Assembly: GCF_000758725.1 (NCBI RefSeq)
Contig: NZ_CP009428.1
Location: 2,418,001 to 2,482,000 of the forward strand
Length of the DNA stretch: 64,000 nt
Direction: 5' to 3'
From: Paenibacillus odorifer
GTDB taxonomy: Bacteria > Bacillota > Bacilli > Paenibacillales > Paenibacillaceae
A program made the translations under genes and the position numbers. A model generated the notes under the pieces. It searched no databases. It saw nothing but the letters and a program-made list of their open reading frames with translations, and was not told the DNA's origin. Shown here in pieces: positions 17,261 to 25,528 of the stretch. Positions within the stretch are counted from its first letter, which is position 1. The number at the start of each line of letters is the position of its first letter.

Positions 17261-18259
17261 TTGGACATTATTACCGTCAAGAACTTAACCAAGCAATATG
17301 AAACCTATCACCGTGGACAAGATGCAAAAAGTGTATTTAAAAGTCTGTTTCACCGTGAAAAATCGATAATTACCTCTGTAGAAGATCTTTCGTTTAGTGT
17401 TGGAAAAGGAGAAATCATTGGCATTCTGGGTCCAAACGGTGCAGGGAAATCTACGACTATTAAAATGCTGACAGGCGTTCTCTATCCTACCTCGGGCGAA
17501 ATAAATGTTCTAGGGTACAACCCTCATAAGCAGAAAAATCAATATGTAAAACAAATCGGGGTATTGTTCGGACAGAAATCGCAGTTAATATGGGACATTC
17601 CCCCTTTGGATAGCTTTTATATGAACAAGGAAATCTATGATATTCCTACGAACGACTTTCGTACAAGACTAGACCAATTTGTAAACATGTTTGAGATTGG
17701 CGATATTATTACTAAGCCCACGCGCACCCTTTCCCTGGGAGAACGAATGAAATGCGAGTTTATTATGGCGATGCTTCATTCACCACCTGTGGTTTTTTTA
17801 GATGAGCCAACGATCGGGCTGGATGTAATAGCTAAACAAAGAATCAGAGAATTCATTAAGCAAATGAATCAGGAAGGCACCACATTTATTCTGACAACAC
17901 ATGACTTGGAAGATGTAGAGCGTTTGGTTCAAAGAGTACTTATAATTCATCAAGGGAAAAAAGTATATGACGACAAGTTCTCTGAACTTCGACTGCATCT
18001 GGGTGCCCAAAAAGTAGTTAGGCTTTCAGCCGCCACAACTATTGGAAATATTGATCTGCCTGGCACTCAGATATCGGAAAGAATATCGGATTACGAAGTG
18101 GAGCTGCTGATCGATACCGAGCAATGTAAAATGGGCGAGTTTCTGCATATTCTTAGCGAAAAGGTAGAGATCCTTGATATATCCATTAAGGAGATTCCCA
18201 TTGAAAAAATTATCAGCTCCATTTATGAGATGGATATGGGAGAACATATTCAAGCTTGA
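17261..18259 (+). CDS. ABC-2 exporter ATP-binding protein
   Basis: A 332-residue ATPase with a TTG start at 17261 after AAGAAGGAG. Walker A is GPNGAGKST (residues 57-65), Q-loop IGVLFGQKSQL, signature LSLGERMK, Walker B VVFLDEPTIGLD, H-loop ILTTHDLED. The C-terminal 90 residues are an extra domain common in this exporter group. The YHRGQDAKSVFKSLFHREK insert near the N-terminus is typical of ATPases that pair with DUF990 permeases. The last 10 bp overlap the convergent TetR gene. Confidence 0.92.
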   Translation: MDIITVKNLTKQYETYHRGQDAKSVFKSLFHREKSIITSVEDLSFSVGKGEIIGILGPNGAGKSTTIKMLTGVLYPTSGEINVLGYNPHKQKNQYVKQIGVLFGQKSQLIWDIPPLDSFYMNKEIYDIPTNDFRTRLDQFVNMFEIGDIITKPTRTLSLGERMKCEFIMAMLHSPPVVFLDEPTIGLDVIAKQRIREFIKQMNQEGTTFILTTHDLEDVERLVQRVLIIHQGKKVYDDKFSELRLHLGAQKVVRLSAATTIGNIDLPGTQISERISDYEVELLIDTEQCKMGEFLHILSEKVEILDISIKEIPIEKIISSIYEMDMGEHIQA

Positions 18260-18819
18260 GAACGGATCATCTGCAGATTTAGATCGAGCATGGACCATAA
18301 CTTTTCAGTGATTTCTTTTGCAGAGCAAGGATTACTATGGGTAAACCACCATTCAATCACTCCGACAGTCGCCGAACTTAAAAATTGCACAGATATATCT
18401 TTACTCAGCTCATCGAGATTAAAATTGTTTTCTAAAAATTGTACCTTAATCTGCTCATTTATCATTTCTTGTAATTGGTTTCTAAAGGAGAGCAGAGCTT
18501 TGTTTCTTAATAAAGTCTTATAAAAAAGAGCATTCTCCTCCAATTGTTCCAGCGTGCGGAGCAATGACGCCTTCGAGGGATTGGGTTCGGTTTCATCCTC
18601 CACTGCGGAGCAGCTTTCGATTAGTTGCTGGAGCTGAGCCTCCAGGCATTTATCCATCAGATCGTATTTGTCCGCATAATGGGAATAAATCGTTCCGCGG
18701 TTTACATCAGCACGCTCTGCGATTTCGTTGATCGTTATTTTTTCAAAATCTTTTTCAGCCATCAGTTGAATTAATGCATTCATGATGGCTGTTTGGTTTT
18801 TTTTAATTCTTCTATCCAT
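18250..18819 (-). CDS. TetR/AcrR-family transcriptional regulator
   Basis: A 189-residue repressor-type protein. The N-terminal HTH is clear: TINEIAERADVNRGTIYSHY with the usual FEKITI lead-in and DKYDLMDKCLE after it. The C-terminal ligand domain is helical and ends WWFTHSNPCSAKEITEKLW, which resembles the TetR_C_8-type proteins of Firmicutes. The gene is convergent with the ABC trio but divergent from the reductase operon at 18983; a 22-bp palindrome in that gap is the likely operator. Target and ligand are unknown. Confidence 0.9.
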   Translation of the reverse strand: MDRRIKKNQTAIMNALIQLMAEKDFEKITINEIAERADVNRGTIYSHYADKYDLMDKCLEAQLQQLIESCSAVEDETEPNPSKASLLRTLEQLEENALFYKTLLRNKALLSFRNQLQEMINEQIKVQFLENNFNLDELSKDISVQFLSSATVGVIEWWFTHSNPCSAKEITEKLWSMLDLNLQMIRSQA

Positions 18820-18854
18820 GATAAGACTCCCTTTTTATTAAACAATGTATTGTA

Positions 18855-18876
18855 TTTTGTTGAAAAATCAACAAAA
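18855..18876. promoter_or_regulatory. Perfect inverted repeat, likely TetR operator
   Basis: Arms TTTTGTTGA and TCAACAAAA are exact complements separated by four A. The repeat lies 36 bp upstream of the TetR start in the divergent gap. A weaker relative, GTTGA...TCAAC, lies near 18934-18950, closer to the opposite gene. This placement fits autoregulation plus control of the 18983 operon; binding is inferred. Confidence 0.6.
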
Positions 18877-18982
18877 CCAGTCAAACTAACGATTGAACCC
18901 TACCGGAGATGTGATAATCTGATTTTATCGAACAGTTGATCAAAATTCAACAAATGTCTAAAAAGGGATAGAGGAGCTAAAT

Positions 18983-19921
18983 ATGAGAGTTTTAGTTTTT
19001 GGAGCGGGAGTATTAGGCAGCTATCTTGCGCATGTTCTAGTGCGTGGGGGAAATGATGTCACCATGCTTGCCAGAGGAAAGCGAGCAGAGCAATTGACGA
19101 AAGACGGACTTGTGCTTCGCCATTATTTTCAAATTAAAAACACTGTGGATACAGTAAAGGTCATCTCTACGCTTCGATTCGATGATCTCTATGATCTTAT
19201 TTTTGTTGTTATGAAATATAATGATTTTCCATCTGTGTTACCTATTCTAGCTGAGAATCAGAGTCTGAATATAATTCTTGTGGGGAACAATGGCGATGCT
19301 CTTGGCATGCAAAAGGATCTCCAGGAAATGAGCAATGTGAGGAAAAATATACTCTTCGGATTTCAACTTAGTGCAGGAATTCGGGAAACGAGCGGTCGCG
19401 TTATTAAAATACACGCAGGAGGGCAAATGGTACTTGGCAGTTTAGACGGTGAGATTCCAATAAAACACTTACTGGAAAAAGCGTTTGAGAACGCTAAGTA
19501 TAAGCTAACTTATCATGAGGATATGGATGCTTGGCTCAAAAGTCATATCGTGCCAATAGTGGCTTTGAACTCCCTTAGTTATCTGCATGACGGGGATTTG
19601 AAAAAGGTATCTAAAGATAAGAAGCTATTAAAACAAGCCATTTCAGTAATGGACGAGGGGTTTCAAATCATGGAGCAATTAAGCTATACTGTTACTCCAG
19701 CAGGTCAAGTTAACTTTGTTCGAAAGCACAAGCAGGCTGTATATTATGGTCTGGCAATAATTCATAAATTACCGTTTATGAAATTAGTGGACGGTTCTTT
19801 CAGCGAAATAGCGGCTTTGTTTAATTCATTTGATATTTTGAAGCAACAAGCAAACATTGCAACGCCCAATTGGGATCAACTTAAAAAACAAGCGTTTTCG
19901 AAGTTTAATGCAAATGTATAA
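18983..19921 (+). CDS. Ketopantoate reductase (ApbA/PanE) family protein
   Basis: A 312-residue NADPH-type dehydrogenase. The N-terminal Rossmann motif is VFGAGVLGSYLAH, followed by TMLARGKRAEQL, where the Arg commonly reads the cofactor phosphate. The C-terminal helical domain is less typical; the family's catalytic Lys/Asn/Glu positions are only partly recognisable (WLKSHIVPIVALNSLSYL). ApbA_C members of this kind often are not true pantothenate enzymes. It leads a short operon with a phosphatase and a methyltransferase under the presumed TetR operator. GAGGAGCT precedes the start. Confidence 0.82.
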   Translation: MRVLVFGAGVLGSYLAHVLVRGGNDVTMLARGKRAEQLTKDGLVLRHYFQIKNTVDTVKVISTLRFDDLYDLIFVVMKYNDFPSVLPILAENQSLNIILVGNNGDALGMQKDLQEMSNVRKNILFGFQLSAGIRETSGRVIKIHAGGQMVLGSLDGEIPIKHLLEKAFENAKYKLTYHEDMDAWLKSHIVPIVALNSLSYLHDGDLKKVSKDKKLLKQAISVMDEGFQIMEQLSYTVTPAGQVNFVRKHKQAVYYGLAIIHKLPFMKLVDGSFSEIAALFNSFDILKQQANIATPNWDQLKKQAFSKFNANV

Positions 19922-19948
19922 CAATCTTGTTCAGGAGGTATACAATCG

Positions 19949-20590
19949 ATGGCTATATATTTTATAAGGCATGGAATAGATGATGAAGGCTTTCGTGGGG
20001 GTTGGAGTCAACGTGGACTTGTAGTAGAGGGATATAGACAAGCCGAACGTCTTGGATATTATCTTAAGGAAAATCAATCTAGCTTTAACATAACCCGTAT
20101 TCTTTGTAGTGATTTGCAACGTGCGTTAGATACAGCAAATGAGATCGCCAGAGAGCTTGATTTGCCTGTTGAAAGCAGCCAGTATTGGAGAGAAACGAAC
20201 AATGGTGTAATCGCTGGAATGCCTCATGAAATCGTAAATGAACGATACCCGGGTCTTTATTTCTCGGCTTTAAGAATGGATGAGAGATTTCCAGGAGGAG
20301 AAAGTCCTCAGGAATTTTTTACGCGAATAAGTTCAAGTTTCTCAAAACTATGTAATGAACTGGAGAGTACTGATCCAAATGAAAATGTAATTGTGGTCAC
20401 TCATGGTGGCGTAATTAATGTTATATACCATATTTTAAAAGGGCTAACGTGGACGAATAAGAATGCTCATTTCCCGACTTCATATACTAGTATTCATAAA
20501 ATAGAGTATCAAGTAGATAAGTGGGCAGTTACAGCAGAAAATCTTACGGAACATATATCAAGTGATCAGGCTGCTGGTATGGCCAATTGA
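19949..20590 (+). CDS. Histidine phosphatase family protein (phosphoglycerate-mutase-like)
   Basis: A 213-residue cytosolic phosphatase-fold protein. The phospho-histidine motif is RHG at residues 7-9, the second basic site is RILCSDLQRALDTA, the proton-donor Glu region is ETNNGVIAGM, and the second catalytic histidine is in VVTHGG. The substrate cannot be predicted from sequence. CAGGAGGTATACAATCG provides a strong ribosome binding site 27 bp after the reductase gene. Confidence 0.88.
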   Translation: MAIYFIRHGIDDEGFRGGWSQRGLVVEGYRQAERLGYYLKENQSSFNITRILCSDLQRALDTANEIARELDLPVESSQYWRETNNGVIAGMPHEIVNERYPGLYFSALRMDERFPGGESPQEFFTRISSSFSKLCNELESTDPNENVIVVTHGGVINVIYHILKGLTWTNKNAHFPTSYTSIHKIEYQVDKWAVTAENLTEHISSDQAAGMAN

Positions 20591-20605
20591 TTGGGAGGTA
20601 CAAAT

Positions 20606-21196
20606 ATGGGTTTATTGAATGCGCTGATTGAGCAAGCCAAGAATCCTAGAGGGTTCGTAGGAAATATCATGATCAAAATCATGAATCAGGCACATACCAA
20701 CATCACAACATGGGGACTTAGAAAAATAGAAATTAAGAGCGGCGATCCTATCCTGGACATAGGCTGTGGTGGCGGTCAAACTATACATACGTTAGCAAAA
20801 CAAAATAAACAACATGAAATTTACGGCATAGATTACTCAGAACAAGCTGTAGAGACATCTATTCAAAAAAACAATAAGGCTGTAATCGCTGGTAAGGTGA
20901 AAATTAGTCAGGGAGATGTGTCAGCGTTACCGTTCAACGATGGATTTTTTGGGACGATCACAGCGATTCAGACACATTATTTCTGGCCGGACCTCGAACA
21001 CGATATAAGTGAAGCATTTAGGGTGCTGATGGCAGGCGGTACATTTGTTATTATTTCTGAGATCTATAAAATCAATTATCATATGAAGCAATTCACTAAG
21101 AACGAAGAGATGGAGCAGTTATTTCGGAAATCGGGCTTTCAGACGGTAAATATTCACGAGAATAACAAATGGAGATGTTATGTTGGAAAGAAATAA
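20606..21196 (+). CDS. Class I SAM-dependent methyltransferase
   Basis: A 196-residue methyltransferase. The start is ATG 20606 after TTGGGAGGTACAAAT. Motif I is ILDIGCGGGQ, acidic motif II is YGIDYSE, motif III is GDVSALPFNDGFFGTITA, and the Methyltransf_11 fold is complete. The target is not predictable; small-molecule methylation is usual for this subgroup. It closes the operon that starts at 18983, with a terminator-like hairpin after it. Confidence 0.88.
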   Translation: MGLLNALIEQAKNPRGFVGNIMIKIMNQAHTNITTWGLRKIEIKSGDPILDIGCGGGQTIHTLAKQNKQHEIYGIDYSEQAVETSIQKNNKAVIAGKVKISQGDVSALPFNDGFFGTITAIQTHYFWPDLEHDISEAFRVLMAGGTFVIISEIYKINYHMKQFTKNEEMEQLFRKSGFQTVNIHENNKWRCYVGKK

Positions 21197-21240
21197 AGCG
21201 GCCGCACCGCCCCAAAAAGGACGACACAGCCGCTTCGTTT
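21196..21240. terminator. Probable terminator after the methyltransferase operon
   Basis: Stem AAGCGGC / GCCGCTT with a long GC-rich loop and a short T-rich tail (CGTTT). It lies between the + strand methyltransferase and the - strand spore peptide and could serve both. The T-tract is weak. Confidence 0.45.
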
Positions 21241-21266
21241 CACCAGCTATTTAAGCCGGGAAGGTA

Positions 21267-21362
21267 TTAAACAAACAACGAACGGGAAATGATGACCAGC
21301 AAGATGAAAAGTACCAAAATCGCTCCGGTCGAAGTGAAGGCTCCTCCATGAAATTCACCCAT
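21267..21362 (-). CDS. YjcZ-family small sporulation peptide
   Basis: A 31-residue reading frame on the minus strand. It begins MGEFHGGAFTSTGAILVL and continues with a strongly hydrophobic stretch ending in a short basic tail (ISRSLFV). A GAGGAGGAATAAATC leader gives a near-perfect ribosome binding site. Tiny Gly-rich peptides with one hydrophobic helix and a FTSTGAILVLFILLVII-type core are the YjcZ/SscA family, made in sporulating Bacillales and associated with spore coat assembly or germination. It stands alone between two convergent or opposed units. Confidence 0.8.
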   Translation of the reverse strand: MGEFHGGAFTSTGAILVLFILLVIISRSLFV

Positions 21363-21474
21363 GATTTATTCCTCCTCAACTTATGTCTTCTTCTCAATTG
21401 CTGTGACTGATGTCGCAGCTTTCTGAGATAATGACATCATATGCCGAAGAGGGCCTGTTGTACTGGTCTATGGC

Positions 21475-22875
21475 CTATTGCTCGTCAATATGGGCTTTTA
21501 GGATACGTAATCCTTTAGGAAGATGATTTTTAAGCTGCCCTAAACTCGCTTTGCCCCAACTAATCGGCAAACCATCTAAAGTTACAAGTGTCCATCCATG
21601 TAATTCGCTGGGGACAGGCAGGCTTTCACCACGTAGCCAAGCATGTATTTCCGGGCCATCACTGCTGAGATTAAAGCTTCGTGAAGCTTGTATGGGCTGT
21701 AGTGCCATAGCTAATGCATGAGCAGGTTCAATCCGATTTTTCTTCAAATGGGCGATATGTAGTCCAGCTCGTGGAATACGCAGTCCGTCCAGCAGCCCGG
21801 TATGGAGATTGCCATTAAAGGATTCTGGCAGCAAATAAAGGGATTCGCCGAAGAGCAGTGGCACACCTTGGCATGAAAGACCAGGCAGTTCTACCGCAGC
21901 CCAGTCTTGAAAAAGCTGGTAGGCATCGCGTACAGAAGAATTAGTTTTTGGGTTGTTTTTACTTCGGCGTTTTTTGGCGTTGCGGTTGGCATCATCATTC
22001 ACGGATGCAGTGTCAATTTGCTTACGCAGGAGTGCTACAAAGTGACCTTCGCCCTTTTCTAAATGCGGCCAAAGGCGTTTGCAGGTGAGTAGTTCCATAT
22101 CGGGGTAACTAGCCGTCAATCGAGCAATGGTTTCTTCATTCTCTTGACGGTTAAAGGTGCAGGTAGAGTAGGCTAAAGTACCCCCTGGTTTAAGCATAAT
22201 GTAGGCGTCTTGCAGGATATCCCATTGTCTCGCTGCGCACATAACTACATGAGCAGGAGACCACTCTTGAATGGCTTTTGGATCTTTTCGGAACATGCCT
22301 TCTCCAGAACAAGGAGCATCCAGCATAATTCGGTCAAAAGCTTGCGGGAAACGCGCAGATAGCTGTTCTGGTGTTGCACAGGTTACGAGGGTATTCTTAA
22401 TGCCCAGACGTTCAACGTTCTCTGCTAGAATTTTTGCGCGTTCCGGATGAATCTCATTAGAGATTAAGAGGCCTTGTCCCTGCATTAAACCAGCGATATG
22501 CGTAGTTTTACCTCCAGGGGCTGCTGCAAGATCGAGGACGGTTTCACCGGGTTCAGGTGCCAGCAGTTCAGCTGCGGACATTGCGGAAGGCTCCTGAATA
22601 TAATATAGTCCAGCGGCATGGTAAGGATGCCTGCCTGGTCGAGCGGGCTCATCATAATAAAACCCGCCCTGGCACCATGGGATAGGTTTCAAATTAAATT
22701 GTGAGACTGTACGGTCCACCGCAACTTGGCCTATGGCTGAGGTGCTTTTTAGCGGATTAAAGCGCAGTCCTTGAGTTCGTGGTGCTGAATAACTTTCTAG
22801 AAAAGCATCTGCCTCTTGCCCCAGCATTTCTTTAATAGATGCGGTGTAAGAGGCAGGCAGCTGTTCTTCCTTCAT
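21475..22875 (-). CDS. RsmB/NOP-family RNA m5C methyltransferase (RsmF/YebU-like)
   Basis: A 466-residue enzyme that transfers methyl from SAM to carbon 5 of cytosine in RNA, most likely 16S rRNA. Cofactor motif I is VLDLAAAPGGKTTHIA. The two catalytic cysteines lie in DAPCSGEGMFRKD and AYSTCTFNRQENEE. The C-terminal 150 residues match the extra RsmF-type domain (RAGLHIAHLKKNRIEPAHALAMA). A Lys/Asn-rich linker near residues 297-312 separates the two parts. AAAAAGGAGAATGAGCT precedes the start. Monocistronic. Confidence 0.92.
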   Translation of the reverse strand: MKEEQLPASYTASIKEMLGQEADAFLESYSAPRTQGLRFNPLKSTSAIGQVAVDRTVSQFNLKPIPWCQGGFYYDEPARPGRHPYHAAGLYYIQEPSAMSAAELLAPEPGETVLDLAAAPGGKTTHIAGLMQGQGLLISNEIHPERAKILAENVERLGIKNTLVTCATPEQLSARFPQAFDRIMLDAPCSGEGMFRKDPKAIQEWSPAHVVMCAARQWDILQDAYIMLKPGGTLAYSTCTFNRQENEETIARLTASYPDMELLTCKRLWPHLEKGEGHFVALLRKQIDTASVNDDANRNAKKRRSKNNPKTNSSVRDAYQLFQDWAAVELPGLSCQGVPLLFGESLYLLPESFNGNLHTGLLDGLRIPRAGLHIAHLKKNRIEPAHALAMALQPIQASRSFNLSSDGPEIHAWLRGESLPVPSELHGWTLVTLDGLPISWGKASLGQLKNHLPKGLRILKAHIDEQ

Positions 22876-23032
22876 AGCTCATTCTCCTTTTTCTTAGTTG
22901 CTGTTTCATGTTTATACCGATAAAATCAAGGTATGGGGAACGTAATCGTACCTGAAATTCTACATATATTCAACTATATCATAATTGCCAAGTCTTACAG
23001 TACACAGGGCAATTGTAAAGGGGATGTACCAT

Positions 23033-24169
23033 ATGAATTTGCTGCAAGCGCTCTTCTTCCCGCCGGAGCAACCCGGTGGTGTATCATCTATGATCCCTTA
23101 TCTTCAGGAAAGATTCCGTTCAAGCCGTTGGGAGATGGATTTGTTTTGGCTGCCTAAGCGGATTCGCAATAAGGGGCATGAGGAAGTAATATTCGAGACG
23201 TTTGATTGGACGCAGTATGGAGAAAGTCCGATCGTTCAGAAATATATTCAGACCTATCGTGATTATTTATGGTGGACTAAACTGCGGATGAGTAAGCCCT
23301 ATGATCTTATTCATTCTCATCATCCGATTGCGGGCTTAGCAATGAAAAAAGTGTTCCCTGATACTCCGTTAATTCATACCCTGCATTCCAGTTACGAGCG
23401 GGAATTGATTCTAAATGGAGCGATTTCCGAGGATGGCTTGGAGCATCGTTTTCTAGTCTCACTTTATCGTGAGCTTGAGCATGTTAGTGATCGATTAATG
23501 ACGGTGTCGCGATCTTTTGCAGATTATGTGGCCCCTTATATTATTGATCCTTCTAATATAGGTGTTATTCCGAATGGTTTTGATGAAAAAAGATTTAAGC
23601 CTGTTCCGCATGATAATGCTATTCCGCAGCTAGTGACCGTGACACGTCTGGTTCCGGCTAAAGGAATAGATATATTACTCAAAGCTTGCGCGGAGCTTAA
23701 AAATCGCGGCCATGAGTATGTACTGCATATTATTGGCGATGGTCCTTCACGTGCGGATCTGGAAAAGATGGCCCAACATTTAGGGATCTATAATGAAACG
23801 ATTTTTTACGGATATACGCTGCACCCTGAAGAATTCATGCCATTTTTTGATATTTTCGTATTGCCCTCTCGGGCGGAGGCGTTCGGTTCAGTGTTTGCGG
23901 AAGCGGCACTTAGCTGCCTGGCTTTAGTGGGGACAAATGTGGGCGGAATACCGGAGCAGATTGAAGATGGTGTGAATGGTTTATTGGTCAGTCCTGATGA
24001 TGAGATTGCTCTTGCTGACGCATTAGAGAAGGTGATATCTGATCCGGCTTATCGTTATGAGCTTTCACGTTCCGCTTGGGATAAAGCAAAAAGCCTATAT
24101 TCGTTGACACGAGTTGCTAATGAACTTAAAAAAACCTATTTACAGTATCCCTCAGGAACGAAAGGGTGA
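23033..24169 (+). CDS. GT4-family glycosyltransferase
   Basis: A 378-residue transferase starting at ATG 23033, nine bases after AAAGGGG; the upstream ATG at 23024 abuts that site. The N-terminal Rossmann domain has FFPPEQPGGVSSMIPYL and HSHHPIAGLAMK. The C-terminal half is the Glycos_transf_1 domain: VTRLVPAKGIDILLKAC, IIGDGPSRADLE, and the sugar-nucleotide E-x7-E motif in PSRAEAFGSVFAEAALS. It probably transfers a sugar to a lipid or cell-envelope acceptor at the inner membrane face. It sits just before yhaO but has no obvious link to it. Confidence 0.9.
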   Translation: MNLLQALFFPPEQPGGVSSMIPYLQERFRSSRWEMDLFWLPKRIRNKGHEEVIFETFDWTQYGESPIVQKYIQTYRDYLWWTKLRMSKPYDLIHSHHPIAGLAMKKVFPDTPLIHTLHSSYERELILNGAISEDGLEHRFLVSLYRELEHVSDRLMTVSRSFADYVAPYIIDPSNIGVIPNGFDEKRFKPVPHDNAIPQLVTVTRLVPAKGIDILLKACAELKNRGHEYVLHIIGDGPSRADLEKMAQHLGIYNETIFYGYTLHPEEFMPFFDIFVLPSRAEAFGSVFAEAALSCLALVGTNVGGIPEQIEDGVNGLLVSPDDEIALADALEKVISDPAYRYELSRSAWDKAKSLYSLTRVANELKKTYLQYPSGTKG

Positions 24170-24175
24170 GCAGCT

Positions 24176-25528
24176 ATGATTCCATTTCGCTTTCTGCATA
24201 CTGCTGATTTACATCTGGATAGCCGTTTTGCCGGGCTGGCGCATATTTCGCCAGCCATTCGTGCTTATTTACGTGAGTCTACCTTTGCCGCCCTCGGGCG
24301 GCTTGTCCGCGTTGCGATCCAAGAGAATGTTGATTTTATTGTCATTAGTGGAGATGTGTACGATGTTTCAGATGCTTCATTACAGGGACAGCTGCGATTT
24401 CAGGAAGCGCTCAAAGAACTCGGTGAGCACGGGATTAACGTGTTCCTGATTCATGGCAACCACGATCCGCTTGACGGACTGCGTCTGACAACGGAAATGC
24501 CAAAGCATGTTATCGTATTTGGCGGAGAGAAGCCAGAACACGCTACAGCTTACCGCCGTATAGATGGCCAAGAAGTTGCCATCGTTAGTGGAATCTCTTA
24601 TCCAACGGCGAAAGTGACGAACAACACAGCTGTAACCTTTTCTCGTATACCTGGCAGCCGCCTGTTTCATATTGCGATGCTGCATGGCAATGTAGACGGT
24701 GATTTGCTGCATGAGACCTATTCTCCTTGCAGTCGCAGGGACCTTATCGAACGGGGTTTTGATTATTGGGCGCTTGGACATATTCATAAACGGAGTGTAC
24801 TGCATGAGAAGCCTGTGATTGTGTATCCAGGCAATATACAAGGGCGCAGCATTAAGGAAACCGGTGCTAAAGGCTGTTATATTGTGGATGTAGATGAGGC
24901 TGGAAGATCCGCTCTGCAATTTCATGAACTGGATTTCGTTCGCTGGCAGGTTAGAGACCTATCTATAGAAGGATTAAGCAATGAAGCAGAATGGATACAG
25001 AAAGTGGAGCAGGTTATTGAAGACATCCGCGCGGAGCTCCCGGAGCTCATGTCGGTGGTCAGATTTCGTCTGATTGGACGAGGGGACGTACATAAAGTAT
25101 TGGCTGAAAAAGGGGCGGCAGAGGATCTGCTGTCTGAACTCCAGCGCCGTGAGGCGATTAGGGCTGAGCGTAAAGATTACAAAGGGCTTGTCTGGACCGA
25201 AGGGTTCGCCATCGAGTCCGGCTTAGCTATTGATCGCCAACGCTTATTGGAAGAAGATAGTTTTCTTGGAGAAATGCTGCGCATTGCAGAGCATACGGAA
25301 CATTCTCCAGAAGCGCTCGAAGAACTATTAAATAGTGCGCTTAAACCGCTATTGGAGAATCAGGAGCTGCGTAAGCTGTTGTCTATGACTAGTCAAGAAG
25401 AGAAGTTGAGCTGGCTACGTGGTGCAGCAGAGCAGGGAATCACGATGCTTGGTGGGATGGATGATACTGTTGAAGCGGCGGAAAGTCTTTCGTATCAACA
25501 AGCCGGAGGGCAAAACGATGAAAATTGA
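24176..25528 (+). CDS. yhaO: DNA repair exonuclease of the SbcD/Mre11 type, YhaO
   Basis: A 450-residue metallophosphoesterase. All metal-binding motifs are visible: LHTADLHLDS, ISGDVYD, IHGNHDP, MLHGNVDGD and ALGHIHKR. The C-terminal 200 residues form a capping domain typical of YhaO. The partner ATPase YhaN follows and overlaps by 11 bp, so the pair probably forms an SbcCD-like nuclease complex acting on DNA ends. Starts 6 bp after the glycosyltransferase gene with a GTGAGCAGCT leader. Confidence 0.9.
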   Translation: MIPFRFLHTADLHLDSRFAGLAHISPAIRAYLRESTFAALGRLVRVAIQENVDFIVISGDVYDVSDASLQGQLRFQEALKELGEHGINVFLIHGNHDPLDGLRLTTEMPKHVIVFGGEKPEHATAYRRIDGQEVAIVSGISYPTAKVTNNTAVTFSRIPGSRLFHIAMLHGNVDGDLLHETYSPCSRRDLIERGFDYWALGHIHKRSVLHEKPVIVYPGNIQGRSIKETGAKGCYIVDVDEAGRSALQFHELDFVRWQVRDLSIEGLSNEAEWIQKVEQVIEDIRAELPELMSVVRFRLIGRGDVHKVLAEKGAAEDLLSELQRREAIRAERKDYKGLVWTEGFAIESGLAIDRQRLLEEDSFLGEMLRIAEHTEHSPEALEELLNSALKPLLENQELRKLLSMTSQEEKLSWLRGAAEQGITMLGGMDDTVEAAESLSYQQAGGQNDEN

